From Oryzias latipes (lineage: Eukaryota; Chordata; Actinopteri; Beloniformes; Adrianichthyidae), in the NCBI RefSeq assembly GCF_002234675.1, contig NC_019866.2, positions 18,397,311 to 18,461,310 on the forward strand: a DNA stretch of 64,000 bases, read 5' to 3'. How positions within the stretch are numbered: the first letter of the stretch is position 1; each line of letters starts with the position of its first letter. Positions 63,762 to 64,000 of the stretch are shown piece by piece. The notes beneath the pieces are model-generated. The model ran no database searches and had not been told where the DNA came from. It worked only from the letters and a program-made list of their open reading frames with translations. The position numbers and the translations under genes were made by a program.

Positions 63762-64000
63762 TAAAGTGAAACCAGTTGAAAGAGGGTGGTGCTATTAAGT
63801 GGAAATTGTGCAGACTAACTTTCTGCTTGGTTCAAAAGAGCAGCCTGACTTCATTTTACAACAGTTTTATGTAGATTTAAAGGGCCATAGATGTTCCAGC
63901 TGCTGCATGAAGCAGGCAAAGGCTGCTATCTAGTGACTGAAGTATGCCATACTCTTTGTCCGGCACCTGAACAAATCTTTTGTCTTGAGGCACATTTTTA
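63762..64000. repeat. Dispersed direct repeat, copy 2 (runs off the edge)
   Basis: Same sequence and orientation as 59456-59701, starting about 70 bp upstream of the GIMAP start codon. It contains AAAGTGAAAC, an IRF-type core, near 63764-63773. Confidence 0.8.

Overview
The window looks like teleost fish DNA. It is AT-rich, its genes are split by introns, and it is packed with repeat families typical of fish: L2-type and Rex1-type LINEs, an R4/Dong-like LINE, Tc1/mariner, hAT, Harbinger, TTAA-flanked MITEs, a CACTG-ended DNA transposon and solo LTRs. I ran no database search. Gene names rest on recognising protein motifs and on splice models whose reading frames join exactly.

Four host genes can be supported. 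(1) An MRTF/myocardin-family actin-sensing coactivator on the minus strand. Five small exons at 34.07, 24.20, 12.26, 11.66 and 11.48 kb encode an N-terminal segment plus three RPEL-type repeats; the rest of the gene lies off the left edge. (2) ccdc97 on the plus strand (45.11-48.45 kb), seven exons, complete, 337 aa. (3) A SAND-domain nuclear protein on the minus strand (51.7-58.96 kb), eleven coding exons, 459 aa, ending in a short coiled coil. (4) A GIMAP (AIG1) GTPase on the minus strand (62.4-63.7 kb), two coding exons, 331 aa, with a C-terminal coiled coil and membrane segments.

Layout. 1-11.3 kb: repeats, including a 108-bp inverted repeat, a TIR element, and a LINE split by a 4.37-kb DNA transposon that carries its own six-exon, frame-intact zinc-finger gene. 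11.3-34.1 kb: the MRTF-family exons, separated by introns filled with a solo LTR, a nearly complete hAT element with exact target duplications, several L2 copies, Tc1 fragments and a pogo-like remnant. 34-45 kb: intergenic repeats (Rex1, a TTAA MITE with a solo LTR inside it, a palindromic-ended MITE, another L2). 45-48.5 kb: ccdc97. 49.5-51 kb: two more copies of the TTAA MITE, one split by a hAT MITE. 51.7-59 kb: the SAND gene, with a Tc1-like transposase relic and an E-box minisatellite in its first coding intron. 59-64 kb: a repeat duplicated upstream of GIMAP, an R4/Dong-like fragment, and the GIMAP gene.

The genes do not form an operon or pathway. The most notable items are the gene-carrying transposon at 5469-9837, the repeated targeting of one spot inside the TTAA MITE by two unrelated elements, a perfect 118-bp inverted repeat ending exactly at the 5' edge of an L2 copy, and two host introns that are best modelled as GC-AG.
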